Positions 43,864-53,906 are shown, numbered from the stretch's first letter. The stretch: 64,000 bases of DNA from CAVSVP01 sp963731125 (GCA_963731125.1 CAVSVP010000009.1:186001-250000); one strand, 5' to 3'. Program-made: numbers and translations. Notes: generated by a model from the sequence alone, not told the origin.

Positions 43864-46380
43864 TCAATCCACAAGGTTCAATATCTGGCGCACGACCTGG
43901 ATGACCTCGCTGGGGACAAAAGGCTTCTCGATCAACGGACATCCGGTCTGCGCCAGAAAGGTACTGGCCCCCATGCCCAGCGTATCGCCCGTGATAAAGA
44001 CAATGCGCTTCAGCAAGTGCGGATAACGCTGCTGCAACTGCCGGTACAAACCCGGCCCGTCCAGATCAGGCATCTTAAGATCGCTCAGAATCACAGCGTA
44101 ATCCGTCGCCCCCAGATAGCGCAGCGCCTCATTACCGCTCGCCGCAATATCAATGCGATGCCCCTGCGGCGCCAACAACTCACCGAGCATCTCCGCAATG
44201 TCCGGCTCATCATCCACAATCAGCACCGCCTGCGGTGGTGCCTCTCCCGCCGGCGCCACCACACCCGTTTCCACTGCCAGCACCGCCTCGCCCAGCGGTA
44301 AGCGAATAATAAAATGAGCTCCCCCACCGGCCGCAGGCTCCAGGCTCAAACTACCCCCGTGGGATTCAATCACCCCATAGCTAAAGGACAACCCAAACCC
44401 CGTCCCCATCCCCACCGGCTTACTCGTGTAAAAGGGCTCAAAAATCCGCGTCCGTATCTCCTCCGCCACCCCAGGCCCATTGTCCATAAACTCAATGCGC
44501 ACCTGCCCCGCCTCCCGCTCCCAGTGCGTTACAACGCTAAGCCGCCGCGGCAAAGTCACCTCCAGCAACGCCTGCTGCGCATTGATAATCAAGTTCGTAA
44601 ACACCTGCGTCAACTGGTCCGCATCCGCCGACAGCTCCGGCAGCTCCGGCTCCAGCTCCAGGCACACTTCAATATCCGCCGTACGCAGCCCATACCCCAC
44701 CAGTTCCACCGCCGTTTCCACCAGCGTATTCAGCTGCACCGGCGCTCGTTGCGGCGGCTGCTGGCGCGCTATCGCCAAAAATGTCTTGACAATCCGCGCA
44801 CACCGCTCCGCCGCCAGGCGCAGCTTCTGTACGCTCGCCTTGGTCCGCAGCTCCGTCGCCGCCTCTTCCAACATCAACGCTCGCCCCACCACCACCGACA
44901 AGGGATTGTTCAACTCGTGCGCCACCCCCGCCAGCAGCGATCCCAGCGCACTTAGCTTCTCGCCTTGATGTAACGCCTCCCGCTGCCTCGCAATTTCTCG
45001 CTCCGCACGTTTACGTTCCTCCAGTTCTTCCTCCAATTGTTTATTAAGCAGGGCCAGCTTGGCACTACGCTCATTAAGCGTGGTTTCTCGCGCGTTAATT
45101 TCTCCAGACATCGTATTGAAGGACTGCGCCAGCTGACCGATTTCATCCCGACCACCTTCGTCCAACTGCATATTGAAGTCTCCGGCGGCGATTCGCTTAG
45201 TCGCTTCAATCAAATTAGTCAACGGTTCGGCTACCTGCTTTCTCAGCACCCAAAATAGAATGGCGATTTCCAGCAACAGTGCAATAGCGCCTAAAACTAG
45301 AATTAAACGTGCAGTTTCAAAGGCCTGCTCAGCAATAATCGTTTTAGGAAAGACGGTCACTAAGTACCAATTGGGGCCTTGCAACCGGGTCACAGCGAGA
45401 TATTCATTATCTTCGCGATTTTCAACGATAGACGAGTGACGTAATCGCTGCCTTACCAGGTTAAATATCCGCCGTAAATTAGCGTCACCCGCTTCTTGAA
45501 CAGACAAGTTGCCACTTTGTGCCAGAATCACATCCATAAAATGCGGGTGAGCTATCAAGCGCCCATCCTCACGAAAAATAAGATTATAGGTTCCCTCCAG
45601 ATGATTATTGACAGTACGTTCTATCAACTGGCGCAGCAGTATATCGTGCGCCACAGACAGCATATATTTGCCACTCAGATTAACCGGTTCAGTAGCCGAC
45701 ACCATCCAGTCATTCACTGCATAATCAAAGTATAGATTGGACCAAGTCGATCCGCGCTCCGCGCGCTGACTATCATCGATGGTCAATACAACATCATTGC
45801 CGGGTGCGCTCAGGGCCAGCTTGGCGCTCACCTCCCAAGAGTTGGCGTTCAGCCCCCAAGGCTTGCCCGGCCAGAAGATCAGCACCGCGCCTTCAGGTGT
45901 AATCACATACAAATTAACGAAGCGGTTTTGCCACGCTGGGCCATATCGCGCCAGCATTTCAAATCCGACAACCAGCCGCCGCCGAAAATCGGCGTTAATG
46001 TCAACTTGTTTGCCAATAACACCGGTGATGCTGTAATCTGCGAAAAATTTTTCACGCAACCTGATATTCCCATCTTCACTTTCCCTAAACAGTTCAGCAA
46101 ATCTTACCTTGGGATCCACTTCCCCCAAGACACTCAGACGTCTTGCATAATCCTGAGTAAAGAGGCGTAAGTTATCCTCTGCTAACAAAAAAATACTGCT
46201 CTCCCGCATGCCTCGTTGTTCGACATATTCGCCTAACTGCTCCAGAGCCTGTCTTTGCAAGCTAGAGCGGACATGTAAATAGCTAATAACGGTGGCTATC
46301 GCCACTACCATAGCGATGCGAATGGCTACCTTAATGAGGGTCTTGCGCGTCAGGCTTGGCACCGGCGGAGAGGCGTTCAT
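43864..46380 (-). CDS. Hybrid sensor histidine kinase with large periplasmic sensor (kinase 2)
   Basis: 838 residues. Membrane helix near 17-36, a periplasmic Cache-like domain to about 335 (VNLYVITPEGAVLIFWPGKP, YNLIFREDGRLIAHPHFMD), a second helix (LILVLGAIALLLEIAILFWV), HAMP, a coiled coil (LEEELEERKRAEREI), HisKA with His-488, ATPase boxes INAQQAL, MDNGPGVAEE and GMGTGFGLSFSYG, and a C-terminal receiver with Asp-767 (AVILSDLKMPD). The last third is almost identical in DNA to that of kinase 3. Confidence 0.93.
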   Translation of the reverse strand: MNASPPVPSLTRKTLIKVAIRIAMVVAIATVISYLHVRSSLQRQALEQLGEYVEQRGMRESSIFLLAEDNLRLFTQDYARRLSVLGEVDPKVRFAELFRESEDGNIRLREKFFADYSITGVIGKQVDINADFRRRLVVGFEMLARYGPAWQNRFVNLYVITPEGAVLIFWPGKPWGLNANSWEVSAKLALSAPGNDVVLTIDDSQRAERGSTWSNLYFDYAVNDWMVSATEPVNLSGKYMLSVAHDILLRQLIERTVNNHLEGTYNLIFREDGRLIAHPHFMDVILAQSGNLSVQEAGDANLRRIFNLVRQRLRHSSIVENREDNEYLAVTRLQGPNWYLVTVFPKTIIAEQAFETARLILVLGAIALLLEIAILFWVLRKQVAEPLTNLIEATKRIAAGDFNMQLDEGGRDEIGQLAQSFNTMSGEINARETTLNERSAKLALLNKQLEEELEERKRAEREIARQREALHQGEKLSALGSLLAGVAHELNNPLSVVVGRALMLEEAATELRTKASVQKLRLAAERCARIVKTFLAIARQQPPQRAPVQLNTLVETAVELVGYGLRTADIEVCLELEPELPELSADADQLTQVFTNLIINAQQALLEVTLPRRLSVVTHWEREAGQVRIEFMDNGPGVAEEIRTRIFEPFYTSKPVGMGTGFGLSFSYGVIESHGGSLSLEPAAGGGAHFIIRLPLGEAVLAVETGVVAPAGEAPPQAVLIVDDEPDIAEMLGELLAPQGHRIDIAASGNEALRYLGATDYAVILSDLKMPDLDGPGLYRQLQQRYPHLLKRIVFITGDTLGMGASTFLAQTGCPLIEKPFVPSEVIQVVRQILNLVD
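43880..45008 (-). repeat. 1129-bp direct repeat, copy 1 (kinase module)
   Basis: This stretch recurs at 47441-48569 at a constant offset of 3561 bp. By eye I found a single base difference (a C/T in the segment near 44641). The copy spans from the AERE residues before HisKA to three or four codons before the stop, that is HisKA, ATPase and receiver together. The edges fall inside both genes, so only a domain cassette was copied or converted. Confidence 0.9.
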
Positions 46381-46406
46381 GGCCGCATACAGTCGCCTAG
46401 ATGCAT

Positions 46407-47378
46407 TCAGGGAATGATCTTTGCCAACGGTGGAATGTCGGTAATACCGATACTAGCAGCGATTTTTTTGTTGAAATAAAGCTCGCCTTCTCTGTTGTAG
46501 GTCAGCGGAATCTTGGCTGGAGGCACGCCATCGAGAATCTTGAGCGCGGCATGTGCCGCCCAACGCCCCTGTTCTTCGGGTACCTTGCCGACTCCTAACA
46601 TTGCCACATGCATTAACCAGCTAAAATCAGTGCCCGAGGGAATTTTCGTGTGATTCTCAACCAGCGCCTGAGCTTCTCCATCGTCCCAGTCAGTCAACGC
46701 TGCAACGCCCAGGATCATCAGCATATCTACCTCATCCTGGGCCTTAAGATAAGCTTGCTTCCACTCTTCAAAAGACTTGACCAAGTAAACCTTGTCATAT
46801 TCGATATCGAACAATTTTTTGTGATATGCAAGCTCTTTGCGCTTGGTCATCGTATTTTCAGTAAGATAACCAATGCTCTCACCCTTCGCATACTGCTTTA
46901 GTAATTTGACAATTTGCGGTATCGGCGATACTTCTACCATGCCGGTAACGTTTTTATAGGGAAAACCGTAAATCGAGGCATCCCAGTTCAGGCCGCAAAA
47001 TACGAATGGCAGCTTCGCATTTCGGTAATATGGCATAATTAAGTACTTGGAGGCGTTGTCATCACTGGCGATAACCACATCGGGGCGAAACGCCTCGATG
47101 AGCGACTTAGCCTTTAAGGCGGCAGTTTTCTGAAACTCTTCAGACGGATTTCGCTTCGTATCCAAGTGAATGATTTTTAATTCAACGCCGGTATTCTGCA
47201 AAGTTTTTCGGACTGCGTCGGCAATGCTATCATTCCAAATGTTACCCTGGTGGTAAGAGTCGATATGAAGCACCTTCTTCCCGACATAGTCCTCTGCTAC
47301 CGCTAAACAAGCAATCGCCCAAATGCCTACTGTAAGAATAAACCTTAACACGCCGCGCATAATTGATTTGCTTTGCAA
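46407..47378 (-). CDS. ABC-type substrate-binding protein (PF04392-like)
   Basis: 323 residues with a signal peptide (FILTVGIWAIACLAVAE). The fold family is the ABC_sub_bind/periplasmic-binding type I: VLHIDSYHQGNIWNDSIADA, DVVIASDDNASKYLI, LPFVFCGLNWD and NVTGMVEVSPIPQIVKLL. It lies 26 bp from kinase 2 and 46 bp from kinase 3, with no permease or ATPase, so it may present a ligand to these kinases. The ligand is unknown; a link to kinase 2 is inferred only from spacing. Confidence 0.82.
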   Translation of the reverse strand: MQSKSIMRGVLRFILTVGIWAIACLAVAEDYVGKKVLHIDSYHQGNIWNDSIADAVRKTLQNTGVELKIIHLDTKRNPSEEFQKTAALKAKSLIEAFRPDVVIASDDNASKYLIMPYYRNAKLPFVFCGLNWDASIYGFPYKNVTGMVEVSPIPQIVKLLKQYAKGESIGYLTENTMTKRKELAYHKKLFDIEYDKVYLVKSFEEWKQAYLKAQDEVDMLMILGVAALTDWDDGEAQALVENHTKIPSGTDFSWLMHVAMLGVGKVPEEQGRWAAHAALKILDGVPPAKIPLTYNREGELYFNKKIAASIGITDIPPLAKIIP

Positions 47379-47424
47379 TACTTATAGTTAGCTGTTATGG
47401 ATCTCATTCAGGAATACAGACATT

Positions 47425-50400
47425 TTACTGAGGTTGTTTTAATATCTGGCGCACGACCTGGATGACCTCGCTGGGGACAAAAGGCTTCTCGATCAACGGA
47501 CATCCGGTCTGCGCCAGAAAGGTACTGGCCCCCATGCCCAGCGTATCGCCCGTGATAAAGACAATGCGCTTCAGCAAGTGCGGATAACGCTGCTGCAACT
47601 GCCGGTACAAACCCGGCCCGTCCAGATCAGGCATCTTAAGATCGCTCAGAATCACAGCGTAATCCGTCGCCCCCAGATAGCGCAGCGCCTCATTACCGCT
47701 CGCCGCAATATCAATGCGATGCCCCTGCGGCGCCAACAACTCACCGAGCATCTCCGCAATGTCCGGCTCATCATCCACAATCAGCACCGCCTGCGGTGGT
47801 GCCTCTCCCGCCGGCGCCACCACACCCGTTTCCACTGCCAGCACCGCCTCGCCCAGCGGTAAGCGAATAATAAAATGAGCTCCCCCACCGGCCGCAGGCT
47901 CCAGGCTCAAACTACCCCCGTGGGATTCAATCACCCCATAGCTAAAGGACAACCCAAACCCCGTCCCCATCCCCACCGGCTTACTCGTGTAAAAGGGCTC
48001 AAAAATCCGCGTCCGTATCTCCTCCGCCACCCCAGGCCCATTGTCCATAAACTCAATGCGCACCTGCCCCGCCTCCCGCTCCCAGTGCGTTACAACGCTA
48101 AGCCGCCGCGGCAAAGTCACCTCCAGCAACGCCTGCTGCGCATTGATAATCAAGTTCGTAAACACCTGCGTCAACTGGTCCGCATCCGCCGACAGCTCCG
48201 GTAGCTCCGGCTCCAGCTCCAGGCACACTTCAATATCCGCCGTACGCAGCCCATACCCCACCAGTTCCACCGCCGTTTCCACCAGCGTATTCAGCTGCAC
48301 CGGCGCTCGTTGCGGCGGCTGCTGGCGCGCTATCGCCAAAAATGTCTTGACAATCCGCGCACACCGCTCCGCCGCCAGGCGCAGCTTCTGTACGCTCGCC
48401 TTGGTCCGCAGCTCCGTCGCCGCCTCTTCCAACATCAACGCTCGCCCCACCACCACCGACAAGGGATTGTTCAACTCGTGCGCCACCCCCGCCAGCAGCG
48501 ATCCCAGCGCACTTAGCTTCTCGCCTTGATGTAACGCCTCCCGCTGCCTCGCAATTTCTCGCTCCGCACATTTAGTAGCCGATAAATCCACTACGCTACT
48601 TACAGCAGCATCCAGACCCAGATAATCAATGCGTTTAGCCGTAATAGCCACAGGGAAATGAATGCCGTCAACCTTTTTCATTAAGCACTCAAAGGAATCG
48701 ACGGTGCCTTTTTCTAATAACTTACGCTTGATTTTTTTTAGATCCGCCTGCTCAGCAAAAAACTTTTGCGGTGGAATATTGCTAATCTCTCCTACAGAGG
48801 CGCCGAACAAATTTGCCATGCCTGGACTTACGTAGAGTAAACGATTTTTTTTAAGAGCACTGATAACCACCGGCACCGGATGCGCTTCGGCAATACTGCG
48901 AAAACGCTGCTCGCTCTCCCGCAAGGCCTGCTCCATGCTCTTTAAGGCTGTAATATCCGTACGCACCAGCACGATGCCGCGTTCAGCCGTGGGATGTTGG
49001 TTCACCAGGAACCACCGACCATCCTTAAGGTGAATTTCAGAAACCCTACGATTAGACGACCAAGGCTGTTCGCCGACTTGAGCTTTTTGCAATAGATTTT
49101 CCGGTGACTGCCCATCAATCGTCAGCACCTGCTGTAAAAAGCGGGATCTGAGCTCCACAAAGCTAATCCCGCGAAGTGCATCAGCGGCTACACCGTAGAG
49201 CGAGGCAAATGCCGTATTACAAATGACCAAGCGCCGTGCAACGTCGTAGACAGCGAAACCATTGGGAATACTTTCGATGGCGTCATGGAGCAATTGTGCC
49301 CAGCGCTGGCGTTCCTGTTCGGTTTTTTTACGCTCGCTAATATCAAGGCCGACGGTAACAATGTAGGTTACCTCGCCGTCGACGTTCAGCAACGGAACCT
49401 TTGTCGACCACATTGTGGTAGGTTCCGACCGTCCTCTAACGTAGAGAATTTCTTGAAAGGGTAACGGCTTTCTGCTGTTGAGAACTTGTTGGTCTCTTTC
49501 CTTAGCAGAAACACTAATCTCCTGCCCATAGACATCGTCACTGGTGCTCCCTAAAACAGCGTCGCGTTTCAAACCCAACCATTCGAGAAAACGACGGTTG
49601 ACTAACTGGTAGCGCAGATTGCGATTCTTGACATGAAGGATGGCCGGTACCGCATCCATCACGGCTTCCAATAGCCGACGGCTTTCTTCCACTTTCCGCT
49701 GGGCTTCAACCTGCTCTGTTACATCGGTATAAGTGCTTACGAAACCGCCATCAGGCATAGGGCGCCGCCGCACAGTGATATACCGACCGTCGGCTAGCTG
49801 ATATTGAATAGCGCATGGCCTATCCGGCTGAAAACTCTGGCGCATCGCTTGTAACGTCGCTTCTTGATTAGTGCCAAATCGGCCTTTGGAGAGATCAAAT
49901 TTCACCAGTTCCTCGAGAAGCATTCCCTGGCAAACTACCTTTGTGGATACTGCCATTATCTCGATGAATTGGTTATTCCAAACCAGCAAGCGACGATTCT
50001 CATCAACTAGCGTAATACCGTCAGTCATATTATCAAGTAGCGCCCGCAGTACCGCTGCCTGGTTTGCCAACTCGGCCTCCCGGTCTTGGAGGTCGCGGTT
50101 GCGCTGCTTCAGATCGGCAAATGACTCCCGCAAAGAATGACGCATTTTCTCGAAGCTGCGGCCGAGCACGCCAAGTTCGTCGCCACGTCGCCATAACAGC
50201 GGTTGATCCAGGGTGCCGGCGGCAAGCGCTTCGGATTGCGTCACCAACCGTTGCACCGGCGTCATTACTTTGTAGCGCAGTAGAGCAAAAATAATGAGCA
50301 ATCCCGTGATAAGTTGCAGTAAGCCAGTCAGCAGAACTTGCCCCCATTGCATAGCCAGCTGAGATTTTAATTGTCCAGTGTCCATATCCACCCGCACCCG

Positions 50401-50787
50401 GCCGATTTCTTCACCTTCATGTACGATCAGGCTGTCCCGGGAAAAAATCTCACCATGCCGCCGTTGCGGTGCCTGAATCTCAAGAAACTTTGGCATTAAC
50501 GGTGATGTTACAACAATCGCTGTCACCCGCTTGTCAAGCATCAACGCCTCTAGTAACGATCTACCCGCATCGGGTCTGATTTCCCAGAGAGGGATCTGCA
50601 TACCCAAGGCCAACACATCGACAATACGGGCGTGATCTTCGTTAAGCCGGTTGAGCAGGGCTGTTTGTTGCTCTGCAAGGTTTATCCAGGCAGAAATACC
50701 TACCGGCACCGCTAAGCCAATGATCAGCGCCGCCGCTATGGTTGATCGCAGCGACAGATCCTCCAAAAACACACGCAACCGGTTCAT
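47425..50787 (-). CDS. Multi-PAS hybrid sensor histidine kinase (kinase 3)
   Basis: 1120 residues from ATG 50787 (MNRLRVFLEDLSLRSTIAA), chosen because kinase 1 starts in the same way; the frame is open to 50844. Two membrane helices flank a ~115-residue periplasmic part, then HAMP and about four PAS segments (LLDNMTDGITLVDENRRLLVW). HisKA His is near 770, the ATPase follows and the receiver Asp is near 1049. The N-terminal two thirds are a clear paralogue of kinase 1; the C-terminal third is a DNA copy of kinase 2. Confidence 0.92.
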   Translation of the reverse strand: MNRLRVFLEDLSLRSTIAAALIIGLAVPVGISAWINLAEQQTALLNRLNEDHARIVDVLALGMQIPLWEIRPDAGRSLLEALMLDKRVTAIVVTSPLMPKFLEIQAPQRRHGEIFSRDSLIVHEGEEIGRVRVDMDTGQLKSQLAMQWGQVLLTGLLQLITGLLIIFALLRYKVMTPVQRLVTQSEALAAGTLDQPLLWRRGDELGVLGRSFEKMRHSLRESFADLKQRNRDLQDREAELANQAAVLRALLDNMTDGITLVDENRRLLVWNNQFIEIMAVSTKVVCQGMLLEELVKFDLSKGRFGTNQEATLQAMRQSFQPDRPCAIQYQLADGRYITVRRRPMPDGGFVSTYTDVTEQVEAQRKVEESRRLLEAVMDAVPAILHVKNRNLRYQLVNRRFLEWLGLKRDAVLGSTSDDVYGQEISVSAKERDQQVLNSRKPLPFQEILYVRGRSEPTTMWSTKVPLLNVDGEVTYIVTVGLDISERKKTEQERQRWAQLLHDAIESIPNGFAVYDVARRLVICNTAFASLYGVAADALRGISFVELRSRFLQQVLTIDGQSPENLLQKAQVGEQPWSSNRRVSEIHLKDGRWFLVNQHPTAERGIVLVRTDITALKSMEQALRESEQRFRSIAEAHPVPVVISALKKNRLLYVSPGMANLFGASVGEISNIPPQKFFAEQADLKKIKRKLLEKGTVDSFECLMKKVDGIHFPVAITAKRIDYLGLDAAVSSVVDLSATKCAEREIARQREALHQGEKLSALGSLLAGVAHELNNPLSVVVGRALMLEEAATELRTKASVQKLRLAAERCARIVKTFLAIARQQPPQRAPVQLNTLVETAVELVGYGLRTADIEVCLELEPELPELSADADQLTQVFTNLIINAQQALLEVTLPRRLSVVTHWEREAGQVRIEFMDNGPGVAEEIRTRIFEPFYTSKPVGMGTGFGLSFSYGVIESHGGSLSLEPAAGGGAHFIIRLPLGEAVLAVETGVVAPAGEAPPQAVLIVDDEPDIAEMLGELLAPQGHRIDIAASGNEALRYLGATDYAVILSDLKMPDLDGPGLYRQLQQRYPHLLKRIVFITGDTLGMGASTFLAQTGCPLIEKPFVPSEVIQVVRQILKQPQ
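47441..48569 (-). repeat. 1129-bp direct repeat, copy 2 (kinase module)
   Basis: Second copy of the HisKA-ATPase-receiver cassette; see copy 1 at 43880-45008. The left edge is where the codons for the last residues diverge (VRQILKQPQ here, VRQILNLVD in copy 1). The right edge is a Cys codon here where the other gene has Arg. Homologous recombination between the copies would fuse the two genes and delete the binding-protein gene. Confidence 0.9.
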
Positions 50788-50942
50788 AACAGTTACACCG
50801 TTTAGTACACCGCTCACAGGAAAAATTACCGTGCTACTGACCACTCTTGGCTATTGAAAGCAGACTCGTAAACCGTAGGCAGCGACTGCGCAACTATCTG
50901 TTTGGTTAGCCTGGAGAAACCGCAACACATCAGTTTATACAT

Positions 50943-51033
50943 TAGACATTATCGGAAATAAGCTATTGACCAACTTAACTACCTGTACATCAAGGATAAT
51001 AATTCGCCGAAACCTTAAAACCGATAATGTCTA
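50943..51033. repeat. Small inverted-repeat element, copy 1 (AGACATTATCGG ends)
   Basis: About 90 bp, flanked by TAGACATTATCGG on the left and its exact inverse CCGATAATGTCTA on the right (51021-51033). The inner sequence, including CTTAACTACCTGTACATCAAGG, matches in inverse orientation the element at 60702-60790. Non-coding. It lies upstream of kinase 3 and may contribute to its promoter region. Confidence 0.75.
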
Positions 51034-51332
51034 TTTAATGTTAAATTGTTTTGGCACCATAGCGTTGCCATGGGTTCTTAAATTTTTACCTATGCCGTTC
51101 AGCGGCAATTTGCTATTTTTGGCTTACCTGCCTTAGCGTTCTCCGCTATTTTCTCGATACATTTGGGAATGGCGGAATGCCGGAGGATGGTGGCAAAGAG
51201 ATATACGGTCAAACGGGTTGGTTTTAGCTGCGGTCGGCGGCTATACTGGCTATTGCTTTCCTTGCTTCAGACATTTGTTCGACCTAGTGATCCCGTCGCC
51301 AGAGTCAGATCGTGCGTCTGTCGTTGATTTTT
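51034..51332. other. Region between the small element and the ISL3-type insertion
   Basis: About 300 bp, no supported gene. A plus-strand frame (51218-51406) runs into the IS and has no motif. A short stretch near 51166-51213 reads MPEDGGKEIYGQTGWF before a stop, faintly like the start of a class I cytochrome c, but no haem motif follows. Probably decayed sequence. Confidence 0.35.
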
Positions 51333-51369
51333 GGTTCTCTGGTAATTTGCGCGGTTCGCAACAATTTGA

Positions 51370-52263
51370 TTATTCAACAAATATAGCCTCTTCTTGGAGC
51401 TCGTGATGGTTGCCAAGGTCGAGAACAATGCGTTGAAAAAGGTGGCCCAAGTTGAAAATGCCATAGCAGCGACGTTTAATCACTTTGATCCTGTTATTTA
51501 ACCCCTCGACAAAACCGCTGGTCTGGCGATCCACAAAATAGTTCAAGATTTCTTCCATCCACTTGTCCAGCGTGCTCAGGAAGGTATCAAAGCAGCTCAG
51601 GCCACTGCCTTTGACCAGCCCGATCCAGCGTCGGATTTGGTATCGGGCGCTACGCTTGGGCAGCGCGCGGTTGAAAATGTCAGTCAGAATCCCCGACGCG
51701 TAGTAGGCCGCCTCCAACAGCGGCGAATGCTTGAACAACCGCCGCAGCAACCGCACATCCTCCTCGGTGCGGTTCTGGAGACTGCGGCGCAAGGCCCACA
51801 TCGCACCCTTGAGTGACTTGTCCTCGGCCTCGGATAGTTCCTTCTTCAAGCGCTTGAGCTCGCTCTTGCGTAAGTCATCTACGGCCCCACGGTATACGCC
51901 ACATGAAAAGCGGTCCACCACCACCTTCACCTGCTTCGAAAACACCTCCTTGGCGGCATTGATGAACCCCTCGTACATATCCGTGCACACGACCCGCAGC
52001 GGTTTGCGCAAGCGCTTCGGGATACTGGCAAAAAACGCTTTCACCGTGGCCTTCTCCCGGTTCTCCAGCACCGCCAGCAACACCGTCTGATCGCCAAGGC
52101 GCGCGGTGACGATCACCACATAATCCCGATGCCCCTTCTTCAACGCCACCTCATCGACGCCCACCACCGGCAGATGCTTGAAGCGTTTCCAGTCCACTCG
52201 CTTGGCGATGCGTCGCTCCAACACCCCCATGATCGCCTCATAGCCCACCCCCTCTTTGAGCTC
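51370..52263 (-). pseudogene. ISL3-family transposase, C-terminal part (disrupted)
   Basis: Catalytic DDE part of an ISL3 transposase. VVGVDEVALKKGHRDYVVIV holds the first Asp, VVCTDMYEGFINAAKEVF the second, and SGFVEGLNNRIKVIKR the final Glu. The N-terminal zinc-finger half lies at 53531-53906. Joining the two at the shared CCTCTTTGAGCTC restores an uninterrupted VELKEGVGYEAIMGVL reading frame, so the split is due to the insertion alone. Confidence 0.88.
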
Positions 52264-53530
52264 GAGGGTCGATTCAAAGTACAGATAATTTTATGCTATC
52301 ATAAAGTTATCGAACAGCTTTGACTAACCTATTGAACGATCGGAGCCCCCCTTGATGGCCTATCACAGGCTAGTGCATTATTTATCCGAGTTAGCAGACC
52401 CGCGTCATGCGAAAGGCATTCGCCCTGTGCAGTTGTCGAGCGTAACGATGATGGTAATGGCGATGCTATGCGGGCGAACGAGCCTGAAAGGGATCGCGCG
52501 CTTTGCGCGCACCCATGTGCAAGCGCTGGCCGAGGTGATCCCGTTACCGCGCGATAAAGCGCCCTCCTACAGTACGTTGCAACGCTTGAGCCAGCAGCTG
52601 TCGAGCGAGGGTTTGTGTAGGCAGTTCAATCGCTGGATGCCGCAGTACGCGCAGGCCGAGACGATCGCTATGGATGGCAAGCGTATCACCCGCACCTTCC
52701 CACCCAAGGAAGGCGAGAAACAACGTGTTACCTCGCTGGTGTCGTTTTTTAGTCATCCTCGTCAGCTGATCTGCGGCGTCGGTAAGCTGGACAATGATAA
52801 GCCCAGCGAAATCGACGTGGTGCAAGCATTGATCGGCACGCTGCGGATCGAGCGTTCGGTGGTCACTCTGGATGCGCTGCCTTGCCAAAAAAACCGGTGG
52901 CCCAGATTACTGCCCAGGGCCACGGCTACCTCATCCCCGTCAAAGGCAATCAACCGACGCTCCCTAAGCGCCTCGCGCGGACGGCGCAGAATGCAGCGAC
53001 GGCGGCCTGGAGTTGGCGCCAAAGCGGCCATGGTCATGATACCCGTTGTCGGCTCACATGCTGGCCGGCCGCGGCGGCGATGAAGGCGCAATGGCCGGGG
53101 CTGGAGCAGTCTATCAGCGTTCGGCGGCAGGGCGAGCGGGACGGTAAACCCTTCGACAACCCCACGTATTACATCACCCGCGAGCCATTCAGGGCGTGGC
53201 GCTTGGCGCAGCGTGTTCGGGGTCATCGCAAGATCGAAAACACCCTGCACTGGACTAAAGATGTCGTCTTGCAGGAAGATGATGGTGGCTTGGTGGACTC
53301 ACCAGCGGCGGCTAATATGGCGCTGATCCGCAACATGAGCTTCAATTTGCTGGTGATGACCGGGTATCGATCGATCAGCGAGGGGATCAGTGCCATGGGC
53401 GAGCAGGTCGGGAAACTCTGGCAGATCATCAGTCAACCGAGCCGAACACCGCTGAAGCGCTAACAGGTTAGCGATGCATGTCGGATAATATTATAATTTT
53501 AAATGGTTTTTTTTACTTTGAATCGACCCT
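52264..53530 (+). mobile_element. ISAs1-family insertion sequence inside the ISL3 element
   Basis: Ends are AGGGTCGATTCAAAGT on the left (from 52265) and its inverse ACTTTGAATCGACCCT on the right (to 53530), a 16-bp perfect match. CCTCTTTGAGCTC flanks both sides (52251-52263 and 53531-53543), a 12-13 bp target duplication that exactly accounts for the break in the host transposase. The insertion is therefore younger than the ISL3 element. Confidence 0.85.
52355..53463 (+). CDS. ISAs1-family transposase, two frames joined at an A7 run
   Basis: First frame (from ATG 52355): LSELADPRHAKGIRPVQLSS, AMLCGRTSLKGIARFAR, TIAMDGKRITRTFP (first Asp), VVTLDALPCQK (second Asp). After AAAAAAAC at 52887-52894 the protein continues one base back: KPVAQITAQGHGYLIPVKG, NQPTL, RKIENTLHWTKDVVLQED (Glu) and AALIRN-like ANMALIRNMSF. 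The site, A-AAA-AAC in the zero frame, is a classic -1 slippery heptamer, so either programmed frameshifting or a one-base deletion explains the break. Family members usually have one ORF. Confidence 0.8.
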
Positions 53531-53906
53531 CCTCTTTGAGCTCCACATCGGCCACCGGGCTGTTGCGCAACTGCAGCAGTAGGTAGTCGTCATACGCCCG
53601 GGTGTGGGGGCTGCGCGGATCGTACCACGACACCCGTTGCGTCGTGGTCGGGGTCTCTCGACAATGCCGACATTCAAACCGTATGGGCCGAATGTGGATG
53701 AACGTCGGGCGCCCGAAAACCGGCAGATGCCGTAGCACCCGCTCGCGCCCGTGCCCGCACGGTTTGCTCAGCGGCCTTCCACACTGCCGGCACCGGGTTC
53801 CGGTCTGTGTCCTCTCCACGTGGATATGAACCTCATCGCCGATCAACTCCACTTCAAGCACCTTGATGGCGGGAATATCCAGGGGAATCGCAACGCTCGG
53901 GGTCAT
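53531..53906 (-). pseudogene. ISL3-family transposase, N-terminal part (disrupted)
   Basis: About 125 residues with the ISL3 N-terminal zinc ribbon: CRQCGRPLSKPCGHG and FECRHCRETP, preceded by EVHIHVERTQTGTR. The native sequence ends at VADVELKE and the reading frame then runs into the ISAs1 end, stopping at 53499. It belongs with the C-terminal part at 51370-52263. Confidence 0.88.

Noticed and set aside
44314..44955. Long plus-strand ORFs (213 and 162 codons) opposite kinase 2, repeated opposite kinase 3
   Set aside because: They are arginine/proline- and serine-rich shadows of a high-GC coding region and repeat only because the kinase cassette is duplicated.
51218..51406. 62-codon plus-strand ORF crossing into the ISL3 element
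   Set aside because: It crosses the IS end and overlaps the transposase 3' end; no motif.
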